Below are positions 1-5,413 of a DNA stretch of 6,668 nt, piece by piece. Position 1 is the first letter of the stretch; each line of letters opens with the position of its first letter. Below the pieces are notes generated by a model that saw nothing but the letters and a program-made list of their open reading frames with translations, had not been told where the DNA came from and did no database searches. Source of the DNA: an uncultured Eubacteriales bacterium (GTDB lineage: Bacteria > Bacillota > Clostridia > UBA1381); NCBI GenBank assembly GCA_905199755.1, contig CAJKHT010000113.1:1-6668 (forward strand). Direction: 5' to 3'. The position numbers were made by a program, and so were the translations under genes.

Positions 1-247
1 ACGTACGCGGCGCACGAAAAGAAAATCCGTTATACATCAAATTCTGAAATTTTTCGGGAAATGATTTACGGATAACAGATTTTTCCGTACTTATGTACGA
101 AAAAATAAATTTACACAAAAGATAAAAATTCCGGTTCCGCATATTTTGCGGTATGCGGAGCCGAAATTAGAAATTTCGGACGCGGAATTATGAATTTATG
201 TTTTATACAGAAAAATTGATTATAGCAGCAGAAAGGCGGGAACGCAT
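1..247. other. Intergenic region upstream of adk with several hairpins
   Basis: No convincing gene is seen here; the longest frames open at the left edge close within about 75 bases and match nothing I recognise. Three inverted repeats are visible. Positions 80-90 pair with 95-104 (CGTAC-TTAT-GTACG with T/A flanks and one bulged C). Positions 132-142 pair with 153-163 (11 bp, one G-T wobble, 10-base loop). Positions 161-168 pair perfectly with 172-179 (CCGAAATT-AGA-AATTTCGG). The last two share 161-163, so they cannot form fully together. No well-spaced sigma-70 promoter for adk was found. The end of secY, which usually precedes adk, is absent. Confidence 0.5.
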
Positions 248-892
248 ATGAATTTGGTATTAATGGGCCCTCCGGGAGCCGGTAAAGGCACGCAGGGTGA
301 AATTCTGGCAAAAAAACTCGGTATAGACACTATATCAACGGGTGTAATGCTGAGAACCGCCATAAAGGAACAGACAGAAGTCGGTAAGCTTGCCGAGCAG
401 TATATAAATGACGGAAAGCTTGTTCCCGACGATGTGATTGTTTCAATAGTAAAAGAACGCTTAAGTCAGCCTGACTGTCAGAAGGGATTTATCCTTGACG
501 GATTTCCCCGTACAACTGCACAGGCAGAGGCATTGACGGCTTCGGGTGTTAAAATTGACAAGGTGCTGTCGCTGGAGGTTGAGGACGATGTTATCGTCAA
601 GAGACTTTCGTCAAGACGTGAGTGCTCAAAGTGCGGCGCTCCGTACAGTACATTGTTTAACAAGCCTCAGACAGAGGGCAAATGCGACAAGTGCGGCGGT
701 GAGCTGATTCAGCGTGCCGACGATAACCCTGAAACCATTATGAAGCGTTTAAGCGTTTATCATGAACAGACAGAGCCGATAAAAAGCTATTATGAGAAGC
801 TCGGACTTCTCGTGACGGCAGACGGTGAGCATGAGCTTGCCGATACGACAAAAAATGTCATGAAGGCTCTGGGACTTGAGGAGCTTGAATAA
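248..892 (+). CDS. adk: Adenylate kinase, zinc-binding LID type
   Basis: Cytoplasmic enzyme that interconverts ATP + AMP and 2 ADP, setting the adenylate energy balance. The 214 residues match the long bacterial form. The P-loop GPPGAGKGT is at residues 7-15, the AMP-binding segment at about 30-60, and DGFPRT at 84-89. The LID domain (about 120-160) carries a four-cysteine zinc knuckle, Cys126-x2-Cys129 and Cys146-x2-Cys149, followed by QRADD. That knuckle is typical of Gram-positive enzymes. Residue 33 is Val, in STGVML, where the family usually has Asp or Asn (STGDM). The start ATG follows a purine-rich AAAGGCGGG at moderate spacing. The TAA stop overlaps the ATG of map by one base (TAATG), implying translational coupling. 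The gene usually follows secY, which is not visible here. Confidence 0.97.
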   Translation: MNLVLMGPPGAGKGTQGEILAKKLGIDTISTGVMLRTAIKEQTEVGKLAEQYINDGKLVPDDVIVSIVKERLSQPDCQKGFILDGFPRTTAQAEALTASGVKIDKVLSLEVEDDVIVKRLSSRRECSKCGAPYSTLFNKPQTEGKCDKCGGELIQRADDNPETIMKRLSVYHEQTEPIKSYYEKLGLLVTADGEHELADTTKNVMKALGLEELE

Positions 893-1638
893 TGATTACT
901 GTAAAATCGGCTTCTCAGATAGAAAAAATGCGTAAATCATGCTTGCTTACAAAAGAGTGTCTGGAGCTTTTGGAACAGCATATAAAGCCGGGCGTTAATA
1001 CAAAGCAGCTTGATAAAATAGCATATGATTTCTATAAATCAAAGGGTGCAACCCCTAATTTCCTTAATTATGAAGGTTATCCGGCAACTATCTGCGCATC
1101 GGTAAATGATGAGGTGGTTCACGGAATACCGAATAAGCACTGCATATTAAAAGACGGAGATATAGTGAGTATTGATCTCGGCTGTATCCTTGACGGCTGG
1201 CATTCGGATGCTGCAAGAACATTCGCTGTCGGCAATATCAGCGCAGAGGCGCAGCGTCTTATAGACGTAACAAAGCAGAGCTTTTTTGAGGGAATAAAGT
1301 ATGTAAAGCATGGTGCCAAGTTGGGTGATGTTTCATCAGCAATTCAGAAATATGTTGAAAAAAACGGCTTTGGAGTTGTACGTGATCTGGTAGGTCACGG
1401 AATAGGCAGAGAAATGCACGAGGACCCCAGTATTCCGAATTTCGGAAAAGCAGGTCACGGCGTTAAGCTGGCGGCAGGTATGGCGCTGGCAATCGAGCCT
1501 ATGGTAACCGAGGGTGATTATCATGTATGTGTACTTGATGATGACTGGACTGTGGTTACCGATGACGGAAGCTTGGCGGCCCACTATGAAAATACCGTGA
1601 TTGTAACTCGTGACGGTTGTGAAATATTAACACTTTAA
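892..1638 (+). CDS. map: Methionine aminopeptidase, type I
   Basis: Cytoplasmic metalloprotease that removes the initiator Met from nascent proteins once it is deformylated. The 248 residues are the standard length of a type Ia enzyme without an N-terminal extension. The pita-bread metal ligands are all present: Asp95, Asp106, His169, Glu202 and Glu233, with the substrate-contacting His77 in NDEVVHGIP. The pattern VGHGIGREMHEDPSIPNF (167-184) is a family signature. Its start ATG shares its A with the TAA stop of adk and has no strong independent ribosome site, so initiation is probably coupled to adk translation. It is followed after 10 bases by the KOW gene. The adk-map-infA order is conserved in Firmicutes. 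Confidence 0.97.
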   Translation: MITVKSASQIEKMRKSCLLTKECLELLEQHIKPGVNTKQLDKIAYDFYKSKGATPNFLNYEGYPATICASVNDEVVHGIPNKHCILKDGDIVSIDLGCILDGWHSDAARTFAVGNISAEAQRLIDVTKQSFFEGIKYVKHGAKLGDVSSAIQKYVEKNGFGVVRDLVGHGIGREMHEDPSIPNFGKAGHGVKLAAGMALAIEPMVTEGDYHVCVLDDDWTVVTDDGSLAAHYENTVIVTRDGCEILTL

Positions 1639-1648
1639 GAGGTTTGAT

Positions 1649-1912
1649 ATGGAAATAAAAGCAGGGTCGGTAGTGCGCTCAACAGCAGGGCGCGACAAGG
1701 GCGGCTTATTCATAGTTATGTCTGCCGATGACGTTTATGCGTATCTGGCAGACGGTGATATGAGAAAAACAGACCGTCCGAAAAAGAAGAAGCTCAAGCA
1801 TATTCAGGCGTCTGAAAAATCCTCGGAGTTTATTCATAATAAGCTCACGGCGGGGCAAAAGGTTACAAACGCTGAATTGCGAAAAGCATTAGCGGAAATG
1901 GTTCTTAGGTAA
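1649..1912 (+). CDS. KOW-domain RNA-binding protein (ribosomal L14e-like)
   Basis: An 87-residue basic protein. Residues 4-24 (KAGSVVRSTAGRDKGGLFIVM) are a KOW-type motif, the small beta-barrel RNA-binding module of L14e/L24-like proteins. A lysine cluster follows at about 45-50 (PKKKKLKH), then an acidic/polar helical tail. Genes like this are commonly found between map and infA in Clostridia and are annotated as KOW-domain or L14e-related proteins; their function is not settled. The position inside the translation operon and the KOW fold support a ribosome- or RNA-associated role, but that is inference. A weak AGAGG overlaps the map stop codon just upstream of the ATG, so coupling to map is likely. 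Confidence 0.88.
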   Translation: MEIKAGSVVRSTAGRDKGGLFIVMSADDVYAYLADGDMRKTDRPKKKKLKHIQASEKSSEFIHNKLTAGQKVTNAELRKALAEMVLR

Positions 1913-1933
1913 AACGGCCTATAGGAGGAAATA

Positions 1934-2152
1934 ATGGCTAAGGATGATGTTTTGGAAGTAGAGGGTACGGTTGTAGAAACTCTGCCGAACGCAATGTTTA
2001 AAGTAGAGCTTGAAAATGGGCACCAGGTATTGGCACATATTTCAGGCAAACTGAGAATGAACTTCATAAAAATTCTTCCGGGTGATAAAGTGACTATGGA
2101 AATGAGTCCTTATGATCTTTCAAGAGGAAGAATTACATGGAGATCAAAGTAA
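1934..2152 (+). CDS. infA: Translation initiation factor IF-1
   Basis: Binds the 30S A site during initiation and cooperates with IF-2 and IF-3. The 72 residues are exactly the usual IF-1 length and form one S1/OB-fold domain. Typical elements are visible: EGTVVETLPNAMFKVELENGH (about 10-30), the HISGKLRMN segment, the PGDKVTMEMSPYDLSRGRITWR core, and a short basic tail. The start is fixed by a strong AGGAGG (1923-1928) a few bases before the ATG. It lies 21 bases after the KOW gene and 20 bases before rpmJ, in the conserved map-infA-rpmJ order. Confidence 0.97.
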   Translation: MAKDDVLEVEGTVVETLPNAMFKVELENGHQVLAHISGKLRMNFIKILPGDKVTMEMSPYDLSRGRITWRSK

Positions 2153-2172
2153 GGATGAGGAGGTAATTATAA

Positions 2173-2286
2173 ATGAAAGTACGTCCGTCAGTAAAACCGA
2201 TTTGCGAAAAGTGCAAAATCATAAAAAGAAAAGGCAAGGTTATGGTAATCTGCGAAAACCCCAAGCATAAGCAGAAGCAGGGCTGA
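2173..2286 (+). CDS. rpmJ: 50S ribosomal protein L36
   Basis: A 37-residue protein of the large subunit. It begins MKVRPSVKPICEKC and ends CENPKHKQKQG, the typical L36 pattern. The zinc-binding set Cys11, Cys14, Cys27 and His32 is complete, so this is the zinc-containing C+ form rather than the cysteine-free paralogue. The basic body and the GKVMVICENPKHKQ motif leave little doubt. A GAGGAGG stretch (2157-2163) precedes the ATG at normal spacing. It sits directly after infA as in most bacteria and ends with TGA before the 115-base gap leading to rpsM. Confidence 0.96.
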   Translation: MKVRPSVKPICEKCKIIKRKGKVMVICENPKHKQKQG

Positions 2287-2401
2287 AGCCGCCGCGGCAT
2301 TGCCGCTTGATTTAAGGTTATAGCCTGTTAAATCAGGTTTATAATAGCAACACACTATATAAAATTTTTGATGATATCTTTAAACGGAGGTGTAGAAAAG
2401 T
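2287..2401 (+). promoter_or_regulatory. Structured leader between rpmJ and rpsM
   Basis: A 115-base gap, unusually long for this operon, with two hairpins. The first is GC-rich (2294-2298 with 2302-2306, GCGGC-ATT-GCCGC). The second pairs TGATTTAA at 2308-2315 with TTAAATCA at 2328-2335, extendable by two pairs at the base and by a GGT/GCC inner stem. A TATAAT at 2340-2345 lies just beyond but lacks a good -35 at 16-18 bp. The rpsM ribosome site GGAGG is at 2386-2390, 11 bases before the ATG. In E. coli, S4 represses the alpha operon by binding the leader before rpsM; a similar role here is only a hypothesis, supported by rpsD lying downstream. Confidence 0.4.
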
Positions 2402-2770
2402 ATGGCAAGAATAGCAGGTGTTGACTTACCAAAGGATAAGAGAGTCGAAGTTGGTCTTACCTATATTTATGGTATTGGTCTTAAGAGTTCACAGAAAATT
2501 CTCGCTAAGAACGGAATTAATCCGGACACAAGAGTAAAGGATCTCACTGAGGCAGAAGTAAATAAGCTCAGAGAGACAATTGACGCTGAATTCACGGTTG
2601 AAGGTGATTTGCGGCGTCAGGTAGCGCTGGACATCAAGAGATTGATGGAAATCGGCTGCTACAGAGGAATCAGACACAGAAAAGGTCTGCCGGTAAGAGG
2701 TCAGAACACTAAGAACAATGCAAGAACCCGCAAGGGTCCTGCAAGAACTATTGCAGGAAAGAAGAAATAA
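2402..2770 (+). CDS. rpsM: 30S ribosomal protein S13
   Basis: Small-subunit head protein that contacts tRNA and the 50S subunit through inter-subunit bridges. The 122 residues match the family length. The N-terminal MARIAGVDLPKDKRVEVGLTYIYGIG is diagnostic. The helical body follows, then the conserved CYRGIRHRKGLPVRGQ segment (86-101) and a basic tail TKNNARTRKGPART that reaches the ribosomal P site. The start ATG lies 11 bases after GGAGG (2386-2390), a slightly long spacing. It opens the S13-S11-S4-RpoA-L17 block, the alpha operon order. Confidence 0.98.
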   Translation: MARIAGVDLPKDKRVEVGLTYIYGIGLKSSQKILAKNGINPDTRVKDLTEAEVNKLRETIDAEFTVEGDLRRQVALDIKRLMEIGCYRGIRHRKGLPVRGQNTKNNARTRKGPARTIAGKKK

Positions 2771-2786
2771 AGGAGGGACTAAGCTA

Positions 2787-3185
2787 ATGGCAAAGGTAGC
2801 TAAGAAAACTACGCGTACTCGTCGCCGCGATAGAAAAAATGTAGAAAAAGGCGCAGCTCATATCCGCTCAACCTTTAACAATACAATCGTTACAATTACA
2901 GATACAGCCGGAAATGCAATTTCATGGGCAAGTGCCGGGGGCTTAGGCTTCAGAGGCTCAAGAAAGAGCACTCCGTTCGCAGCTCAGTCGGCAGCTGAAA
3001 CTGCTGCAAAGGCTGCTATGGAGCATGGCATGAAAACAGTTGAGGTTTATGTAAAGGGACCGGGTGCAGGTCGTGAAGCAGCAATCCGTGCTTTGCAGGC
3101 AACAGGTCTTGACGTTACTATGATTAAAGATGTAACGCCTATTCCTCATAACGGATGCAGACCTCCTAAGAGAAGAAGAGTCTGA
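2787..3185 (+). CDS. rpsK: 30S ribosomal protein S11
   Basis: Platform protein of the small subunit, next to the mRNA exit. The 132 residues carry all family blocks: the basic N-terminus MAKVAKKTTRTRRRDRKN, AHIRSTFNNTIVTITD (about 25-40), ASAGGLGFRGSRKSTPFAAQ (about 49-68), VKGPGAGREAAIRAL (89-103) and the C-terminal signature DVTPIPHNGCRPPKRRRV. The frame stays open upstream to an ATG at 2718 inside rpsM, but that extension is not S11-like. AAGGAGG at 2770-2776 selects ATG 2787. Its ribosome site abuts the rpsM stop codon. Confidence 0.98.
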   Translation: MAKVAKKTTRTRRRDRKNVEKGAAHIRSTFNNTIVTITDTAGNAISWASAGGLGFRGSRKSTPFAAQSAAETAAKAAMEHGMKTVEVYVKGPGAGREAAIRALQATGLDVTMIKDVTPIPHNGCRPPKRRRV

Positions 3186-3216
3186 TTGTATTATTTGGTA
3201 AAGGAGGATAAAGAGC

Positions 3217-3810
3217 ATGGCAAGAAATACACAGCCGGTACTGAAGAGATGTAAAACTTTAGGTATAGAACCGGGAGTTATGGGTATAGATAAGAGTTCA
3301 AACAGAAATCCGAAGCAGTCGAGAAAGAAGCAGTCGGAATACGGTCTTCAGCTCAACGAAAAGCAGAAGGTTAAGTTCATTTACGGTATTCTTGAAAAGC
3401 AGTTCAGACATTACTATGTAATGGCGACAAAGAAGAACGGCGTTACAGGTGAAATGCTTCTTCAGCTTCTCGAATCGAGACTGGACAACGTTGTTTACAG
3501 ACTCGGTCTTGCTAACACAAGACGCGAAGCAAGACAGATTGTAAATCACGGTCATATTACGGTAAACGGTTCAAAGGTAGACATTCCTTCATATCTTGTT
3601 AAGCCGGGCGATGTAATCTCAGTAAGAGAAAAGAGCAGAAACTCGGTAAGAATCAAGGAAATCGTTGAAACGAACGCAAAGAGAGTAATTCCCGCATGGC
3701 TTGATATGAACAGAGATACTCTGACAGGCAAGGTGTTAAAGCTTTCTGACAGAGAAGACATTGATTATGATGTTGAGGAACACCTCATCGTCGAGTTGTA
3801 CTCGAAATAA
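3217..3810 (+). CDS. rpsD: 30S ribosomal protein S4
   Basis: Primary 16S rRNA-binding protein of the small subunit, important for assembly and decoding fidelity, and in several bacteria an autogenous repressor. The 197 residues fit the clostridial form. An N-terminal S4-specific region (1-85) is followed by the S4 RNA-binding domain from about 87 (LESRLDNVVYRLGLANTRREARQIVNHGHITVNG) to about 148. Only one Cys (Cys12) is present near the N-terminus, so this is the zinc-free C- version. AAAGGAGG at 3200-3207 precedes the ATG. Its place between rpsK and rpoA is the arrangement of Clostridia and Proteobacteria; in Bacillus rpsD is elsewhere. Confidence 0.98.
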   Translation: MARNTQPVLKRCKTLGIEPGVMGIDKSSNRNPKQSRKKQSEYGLQLNEKQKVKFIYGILEKQFRHYYVMATKKNGVTGEMLLQLLESRLDNVVYRLGLANTRREARQIVNHGHITVNGSKVDIPSYLVKPGDVISVREKSRNSVRIKEIVETNAKRVIPAWLDMNRDTLTGKVLKLSDREDIDYDVEEHLIVELYSK

Positions 3811-3916
3811 TCGCATGTCACCCTCGGTAAGTGGATATAATTACATGTTTGCAGCAGCTGCCGCATAACTCGGAAATTTACAGCGGCAAGCTCATTTTTA
3901 GAAGGAGGGTTCTGAA
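3811..3916 (+). promoter_or_regulatory. Hairpin-bearing gap between rpsD and rpoA (possible attenuator)
   Basis: A 106-base gap. Positions 3857-3864 (GCTGCCGC) can pair with 3883-3891 (GCGGCAAGC) with one bulged A, giving an 8-bp GC-rich stem with an 18-base loop. It is followed at once by TCATTTTTA, a short T-rich run, so the element looks like a weak intrinsic terminator or attenuator. A TATAAT at 3836-3841 lies upstream of it without a convincing -35 box. The rpoA ribosome site AAGGAGGG follows at 3902-3909. Function is inferred from the shape only. Confidence 0.4.
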
Positions 3917-4867
3917 ATGATAGAAATGGAAAAGCCAAATATTGACTGCGTCGAATTGAGCGAAGACGGAAGATACGGCAAATTTGTCGTATCTCCCCTC
4001 GAGCGCGGCTACGGCACAACGCTCGGCAACTCTCTGCGCAGAATATTACTTTCATCATTACCTGGTGCTGCGGCTACGTCAATCAAGATTGACGGTGTCC
4101 AGCATGAATTTTCAACAGTACCCGGTGTTACGGAAGATGTTGCGGAAATTATTTTGAACATCAAGAAAATGGCGATAAAGCTTCACAGCGATACTCCGAA
4201 AACGGTTTATATCGAAGCAAAGGGCGCTCAGGAAATCACTGCGGGCGATATCAAGCGTGACAGTGACGTTGAAATTTTCAACCCTGATTTGCATATTGCT
4301 ACGCTGAATGATGACGCAAGATTGTATGTTGAAATCACACTGTCTAAGGGCAGAGGATATGTAAGCGCTGAAAAGAATAAGCAGGACATGCAGCCTGTTA
4401 TCGGCGTAATTCCGGTTGATTCAATCTATACGCCTGTAACAAAGGTTAACTATACGGTTGAAAATACTCGTGTCGGTCAGTATACTGACCGTGAGGAGTT
4501 AACGGTTGAATTATGGACAAACGGAACAATCAAGCCGGACGAAGCGGTATCGCTTGCGGCTAAGATTATGAACGACCTCTTAAGATTGTTTGTCGATCTT
4601 TCAGATGACGCTAAGAATACTGAAATCATTGTAGAGAAAGAGGAAAACAAGAAAGAAAAGGTTCTTGAAATGACAATTGAAGAGCTTGACCTTTCTGTTC
4701 GTTCGTATAACTGTCTGAAGCGCGCCGGCATTAACACGGTTGAGGATCTTACAAACAAGTCCGAAGAGGACATGATGAAGGTCAGAAACCTCGGCAGAAA
4801 ATCGCTTGAGGAAGTTATTAACAAGCTTAACGGTTTGGGACTGTTCCTTAAAAAAGAAGAAGATTAA
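3917..4867 (+). CDS. rpoA: DNA-directed RNA polymerase subunit alpha
   Basis: Alpha subunit of RNA polymerase; its dimer scaffolds assembly of beta and beta'. The 316 residues are of normal length. The N-terminal domain (about 1-232) shows FVVSPLERGYGTTLGNSLRRILLSSLPG (23-50), the dimerisation and assembly segment, and the VNYTVENTRVGQYTDREELTVELWTNGTI block (177-205). A charged linker (235-249) leads to the C-terminal domain (252-309). There, Arg262 and Asn265 in LSVRSYNCLKRAGI and NLGRKS (291-296) correspond to the E. coli residues that bind UP-element DNA. AAGGAGGG precedes ATG 3917. It is followed after 16 bases by rplQ, as in nearly all bacteria. Confidence 0.98.
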   Translation: MIEMEKPNIDCVELSEDGRYGKFVVSPLERGYGTTLGNSLRRILLSSLPGAAATSIKIDGVQHEFSTVPGVTEDVAEIILNIKKMAIKLHSDTPKTVYIEAKGAQEITAGDIKRDSDVEIFNPDLHIATLNDDARLYVEITLSKGRGYVSAEKNKQDMQPVIGVIPVDSIYTPVTKVNYTVENTRVGQYTDREELTVELWTNGTIKPDEAVSLAAKIMNDLLRLFVDLSDDAKNTEIIVEKEENKKEKVLEMTIEELDLSVRSYNCLKRAGINTVEDLTNKSEEDMMKVRNLGRKSLEEVINKLNGLGLFLKKEED

Positions 4868-4883
4868 TTAGGAGGTACTGGAT

Positions 4884-5228
4884 ATGCCGGGAACAAGAAA
4901 GTTAAATCTTCCTACCGATCAGAGAATGGCGCTTTTAAGAGGCTTAGTAACCAATTTTCTCAAGACCGGTAAGATTGAGACAACTATAACAAGAGCTAAA
5001 GAAACACAGAGTATGGCTGAAAAGATGATAACTCTCGGAAAGAAGAATACTCTTGCTTCACGTCGTCAGGCTTTGGCATTCATAAACGAAGAAGATGTAG
5101 TTAAAAAGCTTTTTGACGAAATCGCTCCCAAGTATGCCGACAGAAACGGCGGATATACAAGAATTCATCAGCTGGGACCGCGCCGCGGTGATGCTGCCGA
5201 AATGGCAATTTTGTCATTGGTAGACTAA
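4884..5228 (+). CDS. rplQ: 50S ribosomal protein L17
   Basis: Large-subunit protein near the peptide exit tunnel. The 114 residues fit the short bacterial form. It opens MPGTRKLN and contains LRGLVTNFLKTGKIETTITRAKETQSMAEKMITLGKK (18-54), the family core, ending with the conserved GYTRIHQLGPRRGDAAEMAILSLVD. The stretch after MPGTRKL is NLPTDQR, whereas most L17 proteins have GR-x3-HR there; the change is small and does not affect the call. AGGAGG lies 8-9 bases before ATG 4884. It is the last gene of the operon before the terminator. Confidence 0.97.
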   Translation: MPGTRKLNLPTDQRMALLRGLVTNFLKTGKIETTITRAKETQSMAEKMITLGKKNTLASRRQALAFINEEDVVKKLFDEIAPKYADRNGGYTRIHQLGPRRGDAAEMAILSLVD

Positions 5229-5245
5229 TAGCTGATAATAGCTGA
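5226..5245 (+). repeat. Tandem 10-bp repeat at the rplQ stop codon
   Basis: TAATAGCTGA occurs twice in perfect tandem, at 5226-5235 and 5236-5245; the first copy begins with the TAA stop of rplQ. No function is evident and it may be a chance slippage duplication. Confidence 0.7.
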
Positions 5246-5250
5246 AATTG

Positions 5251-5290
5251 AAAAATAATGCTGCTTGAAATATCGCGGCATTATTTTTTT
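5251..5290 (+). terminator. Intrinsic terminator after rplQ
   Basis: Positions 5251-5264 (AAAAATAATGCTGC) pair with 5275-5288 (GCGGCATTATTTTT) over 14 bp with one G-T wobble and a 10-base loop, and the right arm runs into seven T residues (5284-5290). This is a classic rho-independent terminator closing the translation operon. The A-rich left arm gives it some potential in the opposite direction too. Confidence 0.92.
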
Positions 5291-5308
5291 GCTTTTTTGA
5301 AAAAAGTC

Positions 5309-5339
5309 TTGACTTAGAGTGCACTTCAGGTTGTATAAT
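5309..5339 (+). promoter_or_regulatory. MerR-type promoter with 19-bp spacer
   Basis: TTGACT (5309-5314) and a perfect TATAAT (5334-5339) are separated by 19 bp. A 19-20 bp spacer is the hallmark of promoters that MerR-family activators untwist. The spacer carries an imperfect dyad centred at 5321/5322, with half sites ACTTAGAGT and ACTTCAGGT (6 of 9 positions symmetric), close to the ACTTAGAGT-type operators seen before MerR genes in Firmicutes. It lies just after the rplQ terminator and would drive the reductase and cupin genes. No merR gene is in the window, so the regulator would have to act from elsewhere. Confidence 0.8.
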
Positions 5340-5413
5340 AAGCATGGAGGCATAAGTGTGTGAAAAAATTACGCTTATTGCCGATGATTTTAAATGCAAA
5401 AGGAGAAACGATT

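Noticed and set aside
110..120. TTTACACAAAA, inverted match to TTTTGTGTAAA near 6633-6643, as the other end of a mobile element spanning the window
   Set aside because: Only 11 low-complexity bases match, and the core of the window is a conserved housekeeping operon; chance is the simpler explanation.
111..311. Minus-strand frame overlapping the adk start
   Set aside because: It is antisense to the conserved adk N-terminus, has no ribosome site seen, and its protein resembles nothing known; a shadow frame.
2718..2786. Upstream in-frame extension of rpsK starting at ATG 2718
   Set aside because: It overlaps rpsM, is not S11-like, and ATG 2787 has an AAGGAGG site at the right distance.
3836..3841. 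TATAAT as a promoter for rpoA
   Set aside because: No acceptable -35 box lies 16-18 bp upstream and there is no TG extension at the right place.
4477..4824. 115-codon minus-strand frame inside rpoA
   Set aside because: Antisense to a highly conserved gene and serine-rich in the way typical of reverse-strand shadows.
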